From Doryteuthis pealeii (lineage: Eukaryota; Mollusca; Cephalopoda; Myopsida; Loliginidae): DNA of 64,000 nucleotides. Position 1 is the stretch's first letter. The number at the start of each line of letters is the position of its first letter. This document shows, piece after piece, positions 1 through 17,009 of the stretch. The position numbers and the translations under genes are program-made. The DNA is taken from the NCBI GenBank assembly GCA_023376005.1, contig CM042157.1, positions 53,134,165-53,198,164 of the forward strand. The letters run 5' to 3'. Under the pieces are notes generated by a model. The model saw nothing but the letters and a program-made list of their open reading frames with translations, searched no databases and was not told the origin of the DNA.

Positions 1-1463
1 TGAAGATGAAAAGGAAGCTGTCACAGATCCTTAGTAAGAACAATGACCTTTTACCACATAAGAAATACAGAGAACTAATTCAAGATTACAGCAAACTACC
101 ACACATATGGCCATACTAAGATTCATAAGGATGGTATTGTCAGCCGAGGATCAGTGTGTCACACATTGAGCCACTGCCTTGTGGAAATAGTCACCCTGTT
201 GACAGGTAAGTCCTCATCCTATGTCAAGAATTTAGCCCACTTAGTGGAAAAATCAGCAATGCCACCATTCATTCCAACCAAATGGTGAGTCCTTTCACAA
301 AGGTATCCACCAATGAAACTAACAGTAGTATGGGATAAGTTAGCTGCTGATTCCTCATTGGAAGAACGCACCTGTATCCCAATAGATAATCTGATGGAGA
401 TGTTGACTTTCTGTGTGGAAACAACCTACTTTGGGATTGGGTCTGACATACTGACAGGAAGAGGACCTGGCCATGGGATCACCATGGTCCTCAATATTGG
501 CCAATGCATACATGGAATATTTTGAAGAGATGGCATTAAGATCTATACCATTAAAGCCATCAATGTGGCTTAGATACATGGATGAAACATTCATTTTCTG
601 GCCCCACCAGGAAGTTGCTTAAGTAGTAATAGATCATGTGAACTCAATCCATCTATACAGTTCACAAGGGAGAAAGAACAAGACAACAAATTGTCCTCTG
701 TAGATGTGTTAATAACTTGCACAGAGCAAGGATTCAGTTCATCCATGTATTGAAAGCCAACCATCACCAGACAGTACCTCAACTTCAACTCCCACCATCC
801 ATACAATGTAAAGAAAGGAATCGTCTGTTGCCTACAACACCAGAAAAGCCATCTGCAGTGATATAAAAAAGAAATGGACAGCTTAAGGGATGCCCTCCAT
901 CGAAACAATTATCCTGAGAACATAACATCAGCTATGAAAAATCTGGATTGCAGGACAGAGGACAATACTAGAAAACTTACCCCATTGTCCTATTTCAAAG
1001 GCTTGGCCAAAAAGAATCAAAAGATATGTAATCCATATGACATGAAGACAACATTCAGGAGTGACTTGACCTTTTGTAAACATCTCCTCTGAGTCAAGCT
1101 CCCAACAGAATACTACCAAGAATTGTGTATATTCGATCTCATGCAGCTGTAGCAAAGTATACAAAGGTGAAACATGCCATCCACTTAAAGTCAGACCAAA
1201 ATAACACTGAGAAGTAGTGATATGAGGGAAAATAGAAAAGTCAAGTATATGAAACGAAAAGGGAAACCATCTGCCCTTATTAGATGAAGTTAAGATAATA
1301 GATAGGGAAGAACATTGGAGAAAAAAACGTCTAAAAAATTGACTCCTATATTAGGCTATAGTAACCTCTTAAGTAGACCAAGTATAGAGATGAATACAAT
1401 ATGGGAACCAATAATTAAAAAGGCTAGATTAGATAAAAAACATAAAAATAAATGCAATAGGTA
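1..1463 (+). pseudogene. Penelope-like retroelement pol remnant (RT plus GIY-YIG endonuclease), 5' end cut by window
   Basis: Conceptual translation across several frames gives the Penelope-like reverse transcriptase in order: IHKDG (about 120-140), LTGKSSSYVKN (about 196-230), LAADSSLEERTCIPIDNL (about 340-395), LAMGSPWSSILANAYMEYF (about 470-525), RYMDETF (about 570-590, the YxDD catalytic box), then the FNSHHPYNVKKGIV thumb-like segment (about 785-825). A C-terminal GIY-YIG-type endonuclease follows, recognisable from CVYSISCSCSKVYKGET (about 1125-1170) and DEVKIIDREEHWRKKRLK (about 1285-1340), with a stop near 1461. Frameshifts and stops break every domain, and the catalytic box reads YMDE instead of YxDD, so this copy is dead. 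Penelope elements are retroelements of animal genomes that copy RNA into DNA at a nicked target. The family assignment is from recognised motifs; the upstream part lies outside the window. Confidence 0.88.
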
Positions 1464-1514
1464 AAAAGTAAAAAGAACATTAGGTTTATAAGTTCCAAAA
1501 ATTCACTCTGGATA

Positions 1515-1740
1515 CATGGCGCAACAGATATGTTAATTCATTTCCAAGTGACAATCATCTCTAGGTTGCAGATTCAATCCTGGCCAAGGGCGATAATAAC
1601 ACAGAATACTTAGTTTAACACTTATACCCAGACATGGTTAACAGAATGAGAACAGTCTACCCTGGTGGATTGAATAAAGGGTTCAGTTTGATGTTCTGTG
1701 AAGGATCATGATTACGACATGAAGACTCTAGAGTTTGAAA
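1515..1740 (+). repeat. tRNA-derived SINE-like repeat
   Basis: A B-box-like GATTCAATCC lies near 1572. The body, with 'agaacagtctaccc' followed by 'ggattgaataaagggtt', is also present at about 11930-11965, so it is a dispersed repeat. It ends in a poly-A run from 1740. Two copies in the window and the internal pol III B box support a SINE; the A box is weak here. Confidence 0.6.
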
Positions 1741-2084
1741 AAAAAAAAAAAAAAAAAAAAAGTCCCAAAAATCCAAAATATGTGAACATAAAAAAAAAAA
1801 AAAAAAACTTGAACCGTTCCCCCCCACCCCCACCAATACTGTACATGCTTGAACCATAACTTTTATTTCTGCACCACTTTCTTTAAAAGCTTCCATTTCA
1901 AATGTAAACATTACAAGTTGTTTGGGGCATAGAAAATTTTTTTTAAAAAGTGAGAAGAGAAATAATAGATTTTAAAAGATCTTTTTATTAAATGTTGTTG
2001 TTATTTCCATATATCACCATGAAATTATAATAATAATAAAATTTTTGAGTTAGACAAGACAATGACCACTGGTCAAATCGCTAG

Positions 2085-2120
<36 letters not shown>

Positions 2121-2571
2121 AATGCTTAAATTCAATCCAGTATTTTTTTTTAATAATCTTACGGAAGTAGATACAACTAAGTGATTATTTATGAAAAAAA
2201 AAACAACAAAAAAACAAAACAAAAACAAACTTATTTGTATGTATATATTATAAGGCCAAGTCACACATTCTCAATTGCAATTCCAGGTTGAAAAAACTAA
2301 ATCATTAGTTGTACCTAGATCTGCCATGGACGTTCTGAAAAGGAGGTTAGTGATAAATATACAAGTAGATAATTATCTTTAGTCAATGGAAATTCCATCC
2401 TTTCATGTACAAAAATGTACATGGATTCTAAATTGCAAAATAAGTTACCCACTAGTGAGAGATGAACCCTATTACAACAGTGTTAGGAAATGTTTAGGTA
2501 AATCAAGTTGCTATCTTGATGGGTTTAGGAAACAAACATACTCCCCCATCCCTATGAACATACATACATAT

Positions 2572-2614
<43 letters not shown>

Positions 2615-2903
2615 AACAGACATGTCCTATCAGTCAGTCATACATAAATACTAACTCTTCATATTGTTAGAAAAGCCTTCTAGAAATATATATAAGCACA
2701 TAAATTGCCATGTTCACAGCTAGTCCCTTGTATTAGTAATCTCTGCTGCTTTGATCATTCGAGAATATTGTTTGCTTTATCTACATCTTTTACCCCCCCC
2801 CCCAAAAAAAAAAAACAAAAAACAAACAACAAACAAACCCTAAACAAAACAGGAACATGACTGCTAGACTCAATTTATTTAAATTGCAGCACAAAACTCA
2901 AAG

Positions 2904-2982
<79 letters not shown>

Positions 2983-3202
2983 TTTCCTGCCTATTAGGCT
3001 GGAATAGGAGTATGTTCATCTCTCTCAGCTGTGTTGTCTTTGGGCAAGACTTGGCAAAAATAAACAAAGCAAGCTGGGTCCTGTGTATTTCCAACCCTTT
3101 GACAGCACTCCCCTCCCCATTGCATCAAAGGAAATAAGCCCAGAGTTGTACAATGATTGCAGGACAGTGGTTGAGGGACCAGATCCATTTTTGGACTTGT
3201 CC
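1741..3202. other. AT-rich intergenic DNA with simple repeats
   Basis: Contains several poly-A/poly-T runs (1740-1760, 1790-1806, 2088-2118), a (TA)n tract at 2582-2610 and an (AT)n-(CA)n tract at 2917-2982. No coding signal is supported; short open frames here are poly-F/K or dinucleotide artefacts. Confidence 0.75.
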
Positions 3203-3210
3203 ATGTACAC

Positions 3211-3654
3211 TAGGTTAGGTCGATTTTTCACTTTTTAAAAATATCAAATTACATGAAACACTGAAAGTTACAAGTACCGATACCAAAAATTAGGTCTTGA
3301 ACTTCTACCATTTTTTAAGGAAATGTCGTCAAATATTGTAGACAAAAATGCACTGAAAAATCCTTGGTTTTGCAACAATGGAGGGCATATTATTAATTTG
3401 AACTTTAGTTATAATTTCGTCATTTAATTTCATTTTGATAAAATAAAATGACAACATTATCTGGTTTAGATACTGAAATTGTTAGATTTTCTGATAATTT
3501 TTTTGCCAAAAATTGCAAAATTGAATGCCATTTCCTCAAAAATTGGTTAAAGTTCAAGATCTAATTTTTGATATCAGTAATTTATAGATCAATACACAAC
3601 TTTCGGTTTTTCATGTAATTTGATATTTTAAATAGTGAAAATCAACCTACCCTA
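3211..3654. mobile_element. Small inverted-repeat transposon (hAT-like MITE), 444 bp
   Basis: Terminal inverted repeats of about 130 bp: the left end starts TAGGTTAGGTCGATTTT and the right end is the complement of TAGGGTAGGTTGATTTT. Flanking 8-mers are ATGTACAC (3203-3210) and ATGTGGAC (3655-3662), 6 of 8 identical, consistent with an aged 8-bp target duplication. The element has no coding capacity. Confidence 0.65.
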
Positions 3655-3662
3655 ATGTGGAC

Positions 3663-4029
3663 CCAACATTTAACTGACCATGTGTTGCATACTAATGCAA
3701 CCTCTATAAATTCCTCACATATGCAAAGATTTTTTCTGTATATGCATTCCATACTCCCTCCCCAGCCTCTTCAATTAAAAAAGTAACTTATTGAACTGCC
3801 AAATAGGGTGATAGGGGTTGTGTGGTCCTATTTTATTTGTTTCTTTATTTTTGATTAGAAAAACAAAATTTAACCAGATCTCCCTAAGGAAATTATATAT
3901 CCAATCAGAAATCAATATTTGAATCACTCATTGAAGACATTTTATTAATCTAATTCAGTAAATAATACAAAAAGTTACCTGAAATAATAAACAATATTTT
4001 CTTTAGTGAAATTTTTCAAATATTTTTTG

Positions 4030-4060
<31 letters not shown>

Positions 4061-6060
4061 GATGGGAAAGTATTTACAAATAACCTTTGAAATATAAAAA
4101 AATGGTCTGTTTTAGCAATTCTAACAGAATTTGTCCTGCTAAGGATGATATGGTGAAGGCTTACCCAAGTGTCACCCCACTTGGCAGTAGAGACTAATAA
4201 AGGCTAAAAAAGTTAATTGGATATTTATTAGTTTGTCAATAAAATTCTGGTCCTCCGAGGCTTTTAGGAACAATGAAAATTAACATTTTCAGATTTATTC
4301 AAATCAGCATTGTTGAAAATAGTCTTGTATAATTTCTGGTTCTCTTCTAGGAATTTAAAACTTTAAATTCCTTCCCTTAATTCATATATTTCATTTTTTT
4401 TTTCTTTTTTTAAATTCGAACTGAGATTTAAAAAAAAAAAAGGGAAAAAGAAAAGAATATTGCTAAGAAATAAGATTTGAAAAAATGTAATTAGAAATTA
4501 TCTCCCCTTACATAAAAAAAAAATTCTTGATTACTTAGTAAGAAAGTTTATATAAATATAAATAACGTTTATTATCATAATGGGCGGAATGTCCCAGGGG
4601 ATCTTCAAACACACAGCCTGCATGAGGGTTACAAATTAATTTTCTATGGCATGTAACAAAGAATTTTCCTGACTAATATTTTTCTAAAACTTGGTAATTT
4701 GTCCTCTCCTCTACCATACTCTTGCAGCAATGAACTGTACTAGAGATAAAGTTATTTTCTGCAGTGTTATGATGAAATAAAAATGTCATTAATTTTACTT
4801 TAACATGTTTCTTGATTTGGATTTGTGAAAGTTTTCTTGAAGATATCTGCTATTTCTTTAAATGTGATAAAACTTGTTTTGTTTTAATAATATGTATAGT
4901 ACAATTTATTGCATTTACCCATAAAATACAATAAAATTGAAAAAGGGAATTTATCAAAAGTCAAAATGGAAGAAAGGGAATTTACTAAGAGTAAAAAGGG
5001 AATGAACAGAAAATTTGTCCCTCTATAATTTATACTAATCCACATATCTCCCTATCATATGCATATTCATTTTGAAAAGTAAATAGCAGCCTACCCAGCT
5101 TTATTTCAGATTAGCACTATTGCCCCCCCCCCCATGCAATGGTTCTTTTGGTACTTGAGTTAGAGACCCCTGATTTATATATAAAAATAATTTGCTTAAC
5201 AAAAAAAAACAACTTATTAATAGTTGAATTTTCTTAACTTTGTCTAGCACAAGGTCACAAGGAGTACTCAGTATAAATCAAATGAATTACATTAGTAATG
5301 GTCTGATACAACCTTGCTAATCACTACTCTGTAATGAAGTGACATAAAAATTAGAAACTAGGTTTCACACATAGGTGCTCTAAAAATCTTTAGATTAGAA
5401 ATTTTTAGAAATTAACTTCTTTGCCATGAATATAGGCAGCAGAAATCTGTTGAACCTTTACATAGAATTTATATCTTAAAAATAGTAAATAAAGATGACC
5501 AGAGATTACATCGCTGCTTGATGGAGCATAAGAGATTTAGAATACTGGTCAAAATAAACTGTTCAGCATCCATTAAAGCCTTATCTCTAAATTATGAACA
5601 TATTGTTAACAATAACAATGCAAAAATCTATGTTAAAACAGGATTTACAAGTCACCTTGCTTTCATTGCAACATTCTAAAAAGCAAAAGCAAAAGTTAAT
5701 GGAAAAAAAAAGAAAAAAGAAAAAAAAAAAAGCTATACGAAACACAAAACAAGAATCAAACCTATCAATAAAACTGAAGGATTTTTAAAAGTTTGTAAAA
5801 GGATATTTTCGAAAATCCATATTCGAGGAAAAAAAATAAAACTTTATATTGAACAACAGTGAGCATATATATAAAAAAAAAAAAAAAAAATTGTTCAAAT
5901 GATAATTTATATAATTCTTTCTTTTATTATACACTTTCAATCAGCACTCATCAGTCTCTAACCATTAAAAAGAAAAAAAAAAAAAAAAGAAAAAGAAAGT
6001 TATATTTTATTAGTAACAGACTAGAGAAATTTGGTAGCAAAAGTAACAAGTGACTAATGG
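3663..6060. other. AT-rich intergenic DNA, no gene seen
   Basis: Poly-A/poly-T runs at about 4029-4060, 5704-5730, 5873-5890 and 5970-5990, and no open frame with recognisable protein similarity. Short K-rich frames are homopolymer artefacts. Confidence 0.65.
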
Positions 6061-6091
6061 CAGCTGTTTTTTTTATTTTCTCATAATGTAC

Positions 6092-6146
<55 letters not shown>

Positions 6147-6393
6147 AAGAAGTAAAGTAAGAAAGAATACTAGGGAGACAAGAAAAAAAAAAGTGATAAG
6201 TGTTGGGAGAGAGGGAGAGAAAGAAGTGAGATTATATAGTCCTAAAGATTGAAAATAGACCCGAAACATCAGTAAACGAGTATTGTAAGTAAATGCAAAT
6301 GTACAGCGTTAGAGAGAGAGAGAAAGAGAGAGAGAGAGAAAGAAGTGTCCTCAGTCTATCACAGCTTGGTAGATAAGTCCTCCCACCATCAGC
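6061..6393 (-). other. Inferred 3' UTR of the PCMTD gene with (GA)n microsatellites
   Basis: Lies directly after the stop codon on the minus strand. It contains (CT)n runs on the transcript strand (plus-strand (GA)n at 6094-6144 and 6311-6343). A minus-strand AATAAA at 6072-6077, about 320 nt after the stop, is a candidate poly(A) signal. The true 3' end is not determinable from sequence alone. Confidence 0.35.
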
Positions 6394-11463
<5,070 letters not shown>

Positions 11464-11705
11464 ATGTACCCAACCCCTTTTCACAAGCAGGATACAACAC
11501 AAAGTCAATTTTTAAGTGGAGTTTAACTGGTTTTCCATCTCCTAGACGGGTTGTCATACCAAAGTTAAAGAGCCCAGCCTGCCCTACTATTTACTCATAG
11601 CTGGAGGGAGAATGGTTCGATTCATACCTGACCCAAGGGCATTAGCACTATGTGAACTCAGGTTGGCATGTCCATTTCCTATGATGATACCCATTATATG
11701 AGGAG
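11464..11705 (-). repeat. tRNA-derived SINE, minus orientation
   Basis: Same family as 8589-8868: it shares CACAAGCAGGAT, the CTGCCCTACTATTTACTCAT block and AGCTGGAGGGAGAATGG. The tRNA-like head is at the high-coordinate end (complement of GGAGCACC at about 11698-11705). It directly abuts a second SINE on the other strand. Confidence 0.8.
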
Positions 11706-12040
11706 CACCTCCTAGCTCAGTTGGTAGAGCAGCTAAAGCTTTCTTGAAGCAAAAGAGATGGGAGTTCAAATCTTACCAAGACTGAACCTGCAACTTACAG
11801 ATGATTGTCACTTAGAACTGTATTAACTCAACCTTTATATCCGTTATGCCATGTGTCTAACTAGATATAATAATATAGAATACTTAATATAGCTTAACAC
11901 TTGTACCCAGTCATGGTTAGTGGAATGAGAACAGTCTACCCTCGTGGATTGAATAAAGGGTTTGATTTGAAGTTTTGAGAAGGCTGCCGATTACAACATG
12001 AAGGCTCCAGAGTTCAACACCTGAAGAAGGCCTGAGGGCA
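11706..12040 (+). repeat. tRNA-derived SINE, plus orientation
   Basis: Clear A box in TAGCTCAGTTGGTAGAGCAG (about 11714-11733) and B box GAGTTCAAATCTT (about 11762-11774), then the body shared with 1515-1740 (AGAACAGTCTACCC, GGATTGAATAAAGGGTT). The anticodon arm is not tRNA-like, so this is a SINE and not a tRNA gene. Confidence 0.8.
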
Positions 12041-12650
12041 CATCGTTTGAAATATTGTGTATATCTTATTATAATGGAGATTGTGGGTTTTTATGTCTGT
12101 AACCGAAACTATATTACTATTCAAGTCACAATTCCCTTTGTTATTTACGTCACATTCTCCATGATTTTATTTTTATTTAAACCTCAATTATTAATAAAAT
12201 TGTTTTACATCATTAAGGCTGTTGACCATATCTACATGATATTTTCCACGTACCCCACTTGTACGGGTCAGGCACAAAGGCCCTATTTATGTGGGACCAC
12301 CCACAAGCCGAGACTCATGTGGTGGCGGGTGAAAAATTGCGTCGATCCCGTCTGCATTCCCCCTCAAGGGGGCGCCTCAGGCACTGGGCAATAAACCCAG
12401 CCCTGCCCCTTTAAATCGAGGGGGCAGGTGTTGCCTGGGGGGATGGCCCCCTGGGATCAACGCCGTTAATTGTATCAATGGTCCAGAGGCCGAAGCCACT
12501 GTTGACCATATCTAAATACTAATAACATGCAATTGTATATATATACAACAAAATAGCGGTTTACAGTGTGAATGGGAAGGATAATTTGCATATTGAACTT
12601 TAAAATTTGATTTTAATAAATATATGCTAGGTATTATTGATTTCTAATTG
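12041..12650 (+). repeat. Dispersed repeat copy interrupted by the GC-rich insertion at 12235-12498
   Basis: Shares TAATGGAGATT then CTGTAACCGAAACTA (12058-12110) and GGTATTATTGATT (about 12630) with 40845-41088. The second copy lacks the GC-rich block, which supports an insertion in this one. The repeat may be a SINE tail or an independent family. Confidence 0.5.
12235..12498. mobile_element. 264-bp GC-rich insertion flanked by a perfect 16-bp direct repeat
   Basis: The identical 16-mer CTGTTGACCATATCTA lies at 12219-12234 and 12499-12514. The enclosed 264 bp are strongly GC-rich against an AT-rich surround and can form stems (GCCCTGCCCC ... GGGGGCAGG around 12398-12430). No pol III boxes, terminal inverted repeats, poly-A tail or open frame of note are seen. 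The long target duplication points to retroposition of a structured RNA or an unrecognised SINE; the identity is unknown. Confidence 0.65.
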
Positions 12651-14230
12651 TTTGGTTTTATCTTATTGAATATGAGCAAAAATCTCGGGGATAAATCTTA
12701 AAAGAAATCCATTAACAAGAAGAAATAACTGTAATATTATTCTTTACTTCCTATTTTAACTAAATAGTTAAATTAGGAAAATTTACCAATGAAAGACTGG
12801 AGTAAGTGCAAATAATGGAAGAGTTAGTTTCAAAGTTGTTCTATTTTTCAATCATACCCCCTCTGTTCCAAATATTTTATCTGAATTCTTATTCAGTTTC
12901 ATTAGCCTTTCTAATTTAACATATTTTATTATATTAAAACTTAAATACTTGCAACCGGAGGGTGCATATATGTGCTAGTAACAATAAAGATGAAGACAAT
13001 AGTCTGAAAAACCCAAATAATACAAAAGAAAATACTAGCCAAAATTTATGATTGACTATGCTTCATTTAAAAATAAAAGATCACTTTTATTCTTTGACAT
13101 AAAATAATTGCTATCTGCCTGAAGAGGTAATACATTTTGATAAGCAAAATTTACTTTCATTTATTCTTAGGAGGGAAAGTTTTTTTATTATATTTTAAAG
13201 ATAAAATTAATGTTTGATGATGGCAATATTCATTTTTTTTTTTTTGTAATTAATTAAAAAAATTATTTCCTTATTTTCCCTCCAATTAGACTAACTTAGC
13301 TTATCTTCATTTGAGGACACAAAGACATTCTGTCCTGCAAAGAATGGGGAGGAGGAAAAGTTATAATATATATATTCACACATATGATTTTATATTGTGA
13401 TATAATGTATGAACACTGTAGAAAAAGATGAACCTACAACTTTTAGGAGTAGCTTTTGTAATTTTTATGATGATACTAAAAATTATAAAAACTAATATTT
13501 ATTGAGTTGACCAAAATTTTGATTTATTGATAAAACTAGCATAAAAGTTTTTTAAAATTTGATTTTCAATATTAACTTTATAATTCTATCCTCCTACAAA
13601 TTTTAATTTTTCTCAGCAAAGAACTGCTCAAAGGAACCTTTAGCAATCTTACAAGAACTGAATTTTTTAAGTAGGAAAATTCTCTTAAGCAGTCATAAGC
13701 AAACTGCAGCCCTAAATGGTCAGCCTAAGATTTTAATCTTTTTATAGAGAAAAAAAAAAACTTTTCCCTATTTTATGTGCTTGGCTTTCTGTAGTGAAAA
13801 TGGTTGAGGTATGTTCAACATAAAATTATCTTAAATTATTTTAGTAGTGCAGCCCACCTGATGGTGAGTCATGTCTCATAAAGCTCACTTCTCAAAAAAA
13901 GTTGACCATACATGCTCTAAAAACTAGATTATAAGATAATCTAGAGATGTAATGTTTGGTGAATATAGTTGATGTGTGATAACTTGTTAAATTTTGCTTG
14001 TTCACCAAATAAACATACACTCTAGCATTTTTATCATGGAATATTTATACCTTTGCTCTAATTTCCAAAGTTTAATTGTTGCCTTCAATTTGGAAGAGTA
14101 TTTGTTCAAAACAATTTTGATTCTCTGGAAAAAAATTATCATAAAAGGTATTCCCCTTTCAATCATGTGGAAAAGTTCAGGTCCTGACCTAGAGCTAAGA
14201 AAACATAACATGCTTAGTGTAACAGTCATT
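12651..14230. other. AT-rich intergenic DNA, no gene seen
   Basis: No recognisable coding signal or repeat. Positions 14232-14265 carry a 33-bp match to the end of the repeat at 51640-52378 (shared TTTTTCAGCTAAATGCTTGT). Confidence 0.6.
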
Positions 14231-14304
14231 TACAGCGTTTTTCAGCTAAATGCTTGTAATGCTAGGCACAGTGTGGATTCTGTGCAAACCGGGGAACTGC
14301 AGAC

Positions 14305-15470
14305 ATTATTTTTTCCTTGAGACAAATCCAGGAGAAATGCATTGAACAGAATATGCCTCTCTATATGACCTTTGTTGACTTCACAAAAGCACAGTGAACA
14401 GACAAGCACTATGGGACTTCCTACAGACACTGGGGTGCCCTGACCACTTCATCAAGCTTGTATACAGGAATGAGGGCATCGGTCAGTTTAAGGGGAGAAC
14501 TCTCAGAGCCATTTGAAGTTGGGAGCGGAGTGAAACAGGGCTGTGTCCTTGCACCCACTCTGTTCTCAATTTTTTCTTTCTATGGTCTTATCTGATGCCT
14601 TCACTAACTCCACCCAAGGAATATGGATACAGACTAAACCAGGGGCAGACCTGTTCAATATCAAACAATTTAGATCTGCAAGAAAGACCAAACACATCCT
14701 GTTGCGTGAACTCATGTATGCAGACGACACTGCCTTCCTGGCACACAACCACCAAGATGCTCAAGACATAATCACAGACTCTTCAAAGGCATTTGGGATG
14801 AAAATAAACCTCAATAAGACTGATATCACATGATACTGGAAAAGACATAAGGATAGAAGGTCATATTCTAGCTCAGGTAAATACCTTCAGGTACCTGGGC
14901 TCCACAATAGACTCAATGCAGAGCTTGATCTCCGAATTTCAAATGCTTCCAAAGTATTTGGTCGGCTGAAGAGGTGAGTCTGGTTCAACAGAGACATCTC
15001 CTTGCTAAATATGCAGTATATCGTGCCATAGTTCTCTCAACCCTCTTGTATGGTGCAGAAGCAAGGACGATATACAAAGCAGATGAAACTACATGTACTA
15101 CATGCGTCACTTGTGCAGCATATTAAATGTCAAGTGGTGGCAACATGTTTCAAACAGGACCATCTTGAAGAGAAATGGACTCCCTGGCATGCATGAAATA
15201 CTTTTCCAACACAACCTGAGATGGGCTGGCCACTTAAACAGACTTGGGGATGACAGACTACCAAAGCAGATTCTGTACTCTCAACTGAGAGAGGGATCAC
15301 GTAGAATCGGTAGACCAAAGCTCAGGTACAAAGACAACATCAAAAGAAACCCGAAGGACTTGAATATCCCCATAGGCAGTTGGCAAGACGCAACAGAGAC
15401 CAATTAAATTGGAGGAAAATGATTTGCGTGGTGTCATCATCGGAAACGATGGACAGCAAAGTAGTAGTAG
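14305..15470 (+). pseudogene. Decayed non-LTR retrotransposon (LINE) reverse transcriptase
   Basis: Frames joined across shifts give YMTFVDFTKA, VGSGVKQGCVLAPTLFSIF (RT motif with the invariant QG), LMYADDTAFLAH (the YADD catalytic box, intact, near 14720-14755), then FGMKINLNKT. C-terminal segment 15093-15407 encodes NLRWAGHLNRLGDD and GSRRIGRPKLRYKDNIKR, characteristic of the tail of RTE/CR1-like elements in molluscs and fish. It ends in a (GTA)/(TA)n tail at about 15462-15494. Stops and frameshifts (for example after KTDIT at 14833) show it is inactive, and the 5' end including the endonuclease is missing. Clade assignment within LINEs is uncertain. Confidence 0.85.
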
Positions 15471-15602
15471 TATATATATATATATATATATATAAAAAGA
15501 AAGAAAATATTCCAAAAATGTTTTTCTTAATTTCTGCTAGATAAACAAAAATAAGAATTTGATATAAAAAGAAAAAAGAAAAAAGATGACAGTGTTATAA
15601 TA

Positions 15603-16053
15603 AGAGGGTCATTCAATAAAGTGAATTTTACTTAAGTCAGCAATAGGAAGCACCGTTTACAGTTGCACCTTTTTAAAGGATGATCCCTTTCCTGTCCCAG
15701 TAGATCTTTACTAATTGTTGTGCCCAGAACTTTTTCTTTACTGGAGAGTCAGTATGTTTCTACTCGGGTTCCTAGTGGCAAATCTATACTTAGCCAATTT
15801 GTAAACAATTTTTTAAAACTAAAACTTGCTTCTCTGTACACATCACTCTTCTGTGAATTACACTTGGTTTACTCTTCCCAACCACCAAATATTTGATGAC
15901 AAACCTCTGTTCAAGCCTGGAGTAGTCTGAATAGCTTCAAAACAAATATTTTTGTGAGATTAAAATAATTATTGCTATTAACAAATTCCAAACAATGCAA
16001 AGTTTACATTTATGGAAGAAAAAAAAATCCCTTAATTATTTGAATGACTCTCG
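15603..16053 (-). mobile_element. Internally deleted mariner element, 451 bp
   Basis: Flanked by TA at both ends (15601-15602, 16054-16055), with short inverted termini AGAGGGTCATTCAA and the complement of CGAGAGTCATTCAA. The minus strand encodes a broken WKHTDSPVKKKFWAQQ then YWDRKG, from the catalytic region of a mariner transposase. The same protein segment occurs at 53340-53644. Most of the transposase is deleted. Confidence 0.75.
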
Positions 16054-16055
16054 TA

Positions 16056-17009
16056 CAATCAAAGTTGATCTTTTAGAATAAAAACCAGTTAAGACTAAAT
16101 GATTCTAATATCATCTAATAACAATAAATATTTTGGTTAATCTAATAAAATTAACAAGAGCTAAAGAGTAGCTGCAGTGTAATGTATGATATTGAAGCTG
16201 AGAGGTTCATTAGATTTTTATTGTTTAACATTCTAAAATCAATAATTGAGATTTAGAGCAATCTTCATCAGTTATCTTATTTCAAAACTTACTGATTCTT
16301 TTAAGTGACCTTAACTTTGACCCTATCTTATTTCTAGAATGCAAAATATTGGTGAGATTATATAAAAGTGAAACTAATTACAGTATAAATAAAAAGACAA
16401 AGGACTGAAGATGTGAATAGAAAAAAAAAATCTGAAATTAAAAACTTAAGATTATACAATTTATATTTTAAATGAATTTTATCTATCAATTAGGTATATA
16501 AATTGTTTCTCCCAAGGTGCATATGGATGGCACGATTTGATTGAAATGATTCAGAAATTCAAAAGAATTTATTGATTATTAAGTCAACACTGAAAATTTT
16601 ATTAAAATCAGATAATTCTTTATCAATGTGGGCCACTGTAGTTTCCCCACTCAAATCTTTTGTAAACAAAACCAACATGAATTTTTAGAGTGTTTAATTT
16701 TTCTGTGTTTGGAACAAACAAACAAAAAAAAGAAAACAAAAGAAAAAGAAAAAAAAATTACATTTAAATCAATATCAACAAGTTTTAATTCTTCTGTACA
16801 TAGTGTATTTAATTTTTTTTGTTATAACAGTTTCTTCTTAGAAATCAATAAGTTTTCTTAAAACTTTTAATAACATGTTTTCTTAACTTTACTTATGATC
16901 TCTACAGATCTTACATCATTTTATACATTTTAAACCTTAAATTAGCCCCTGTTATATTAGAGAAAATAAATATCTCTTATGATTCACAAACTTCACTTCA
17001 CAAAATATA
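16056..17009. repeat. Remnants of the hAT-associated repeat set
   Basis: Contains GAAACTAATTACAGTATAAA (16369-16388), which recurs at 34378, 61250 and 63220. The shared 60-bp core is present in minus orientation at about 16563-16617. No gene is seen. Confidence 0.55.

Noticed and set aside
313..525. Independent 70-residue protein
   Set aside because: It is one frame of the broken Penelope RT, shifting out of frame before the catalytic box.
11706..11780. Possible tRNA gene
   Set aside because: The head is tRNA-like but the body is shared with another dispersed copy at 1515, so it is a SINE.
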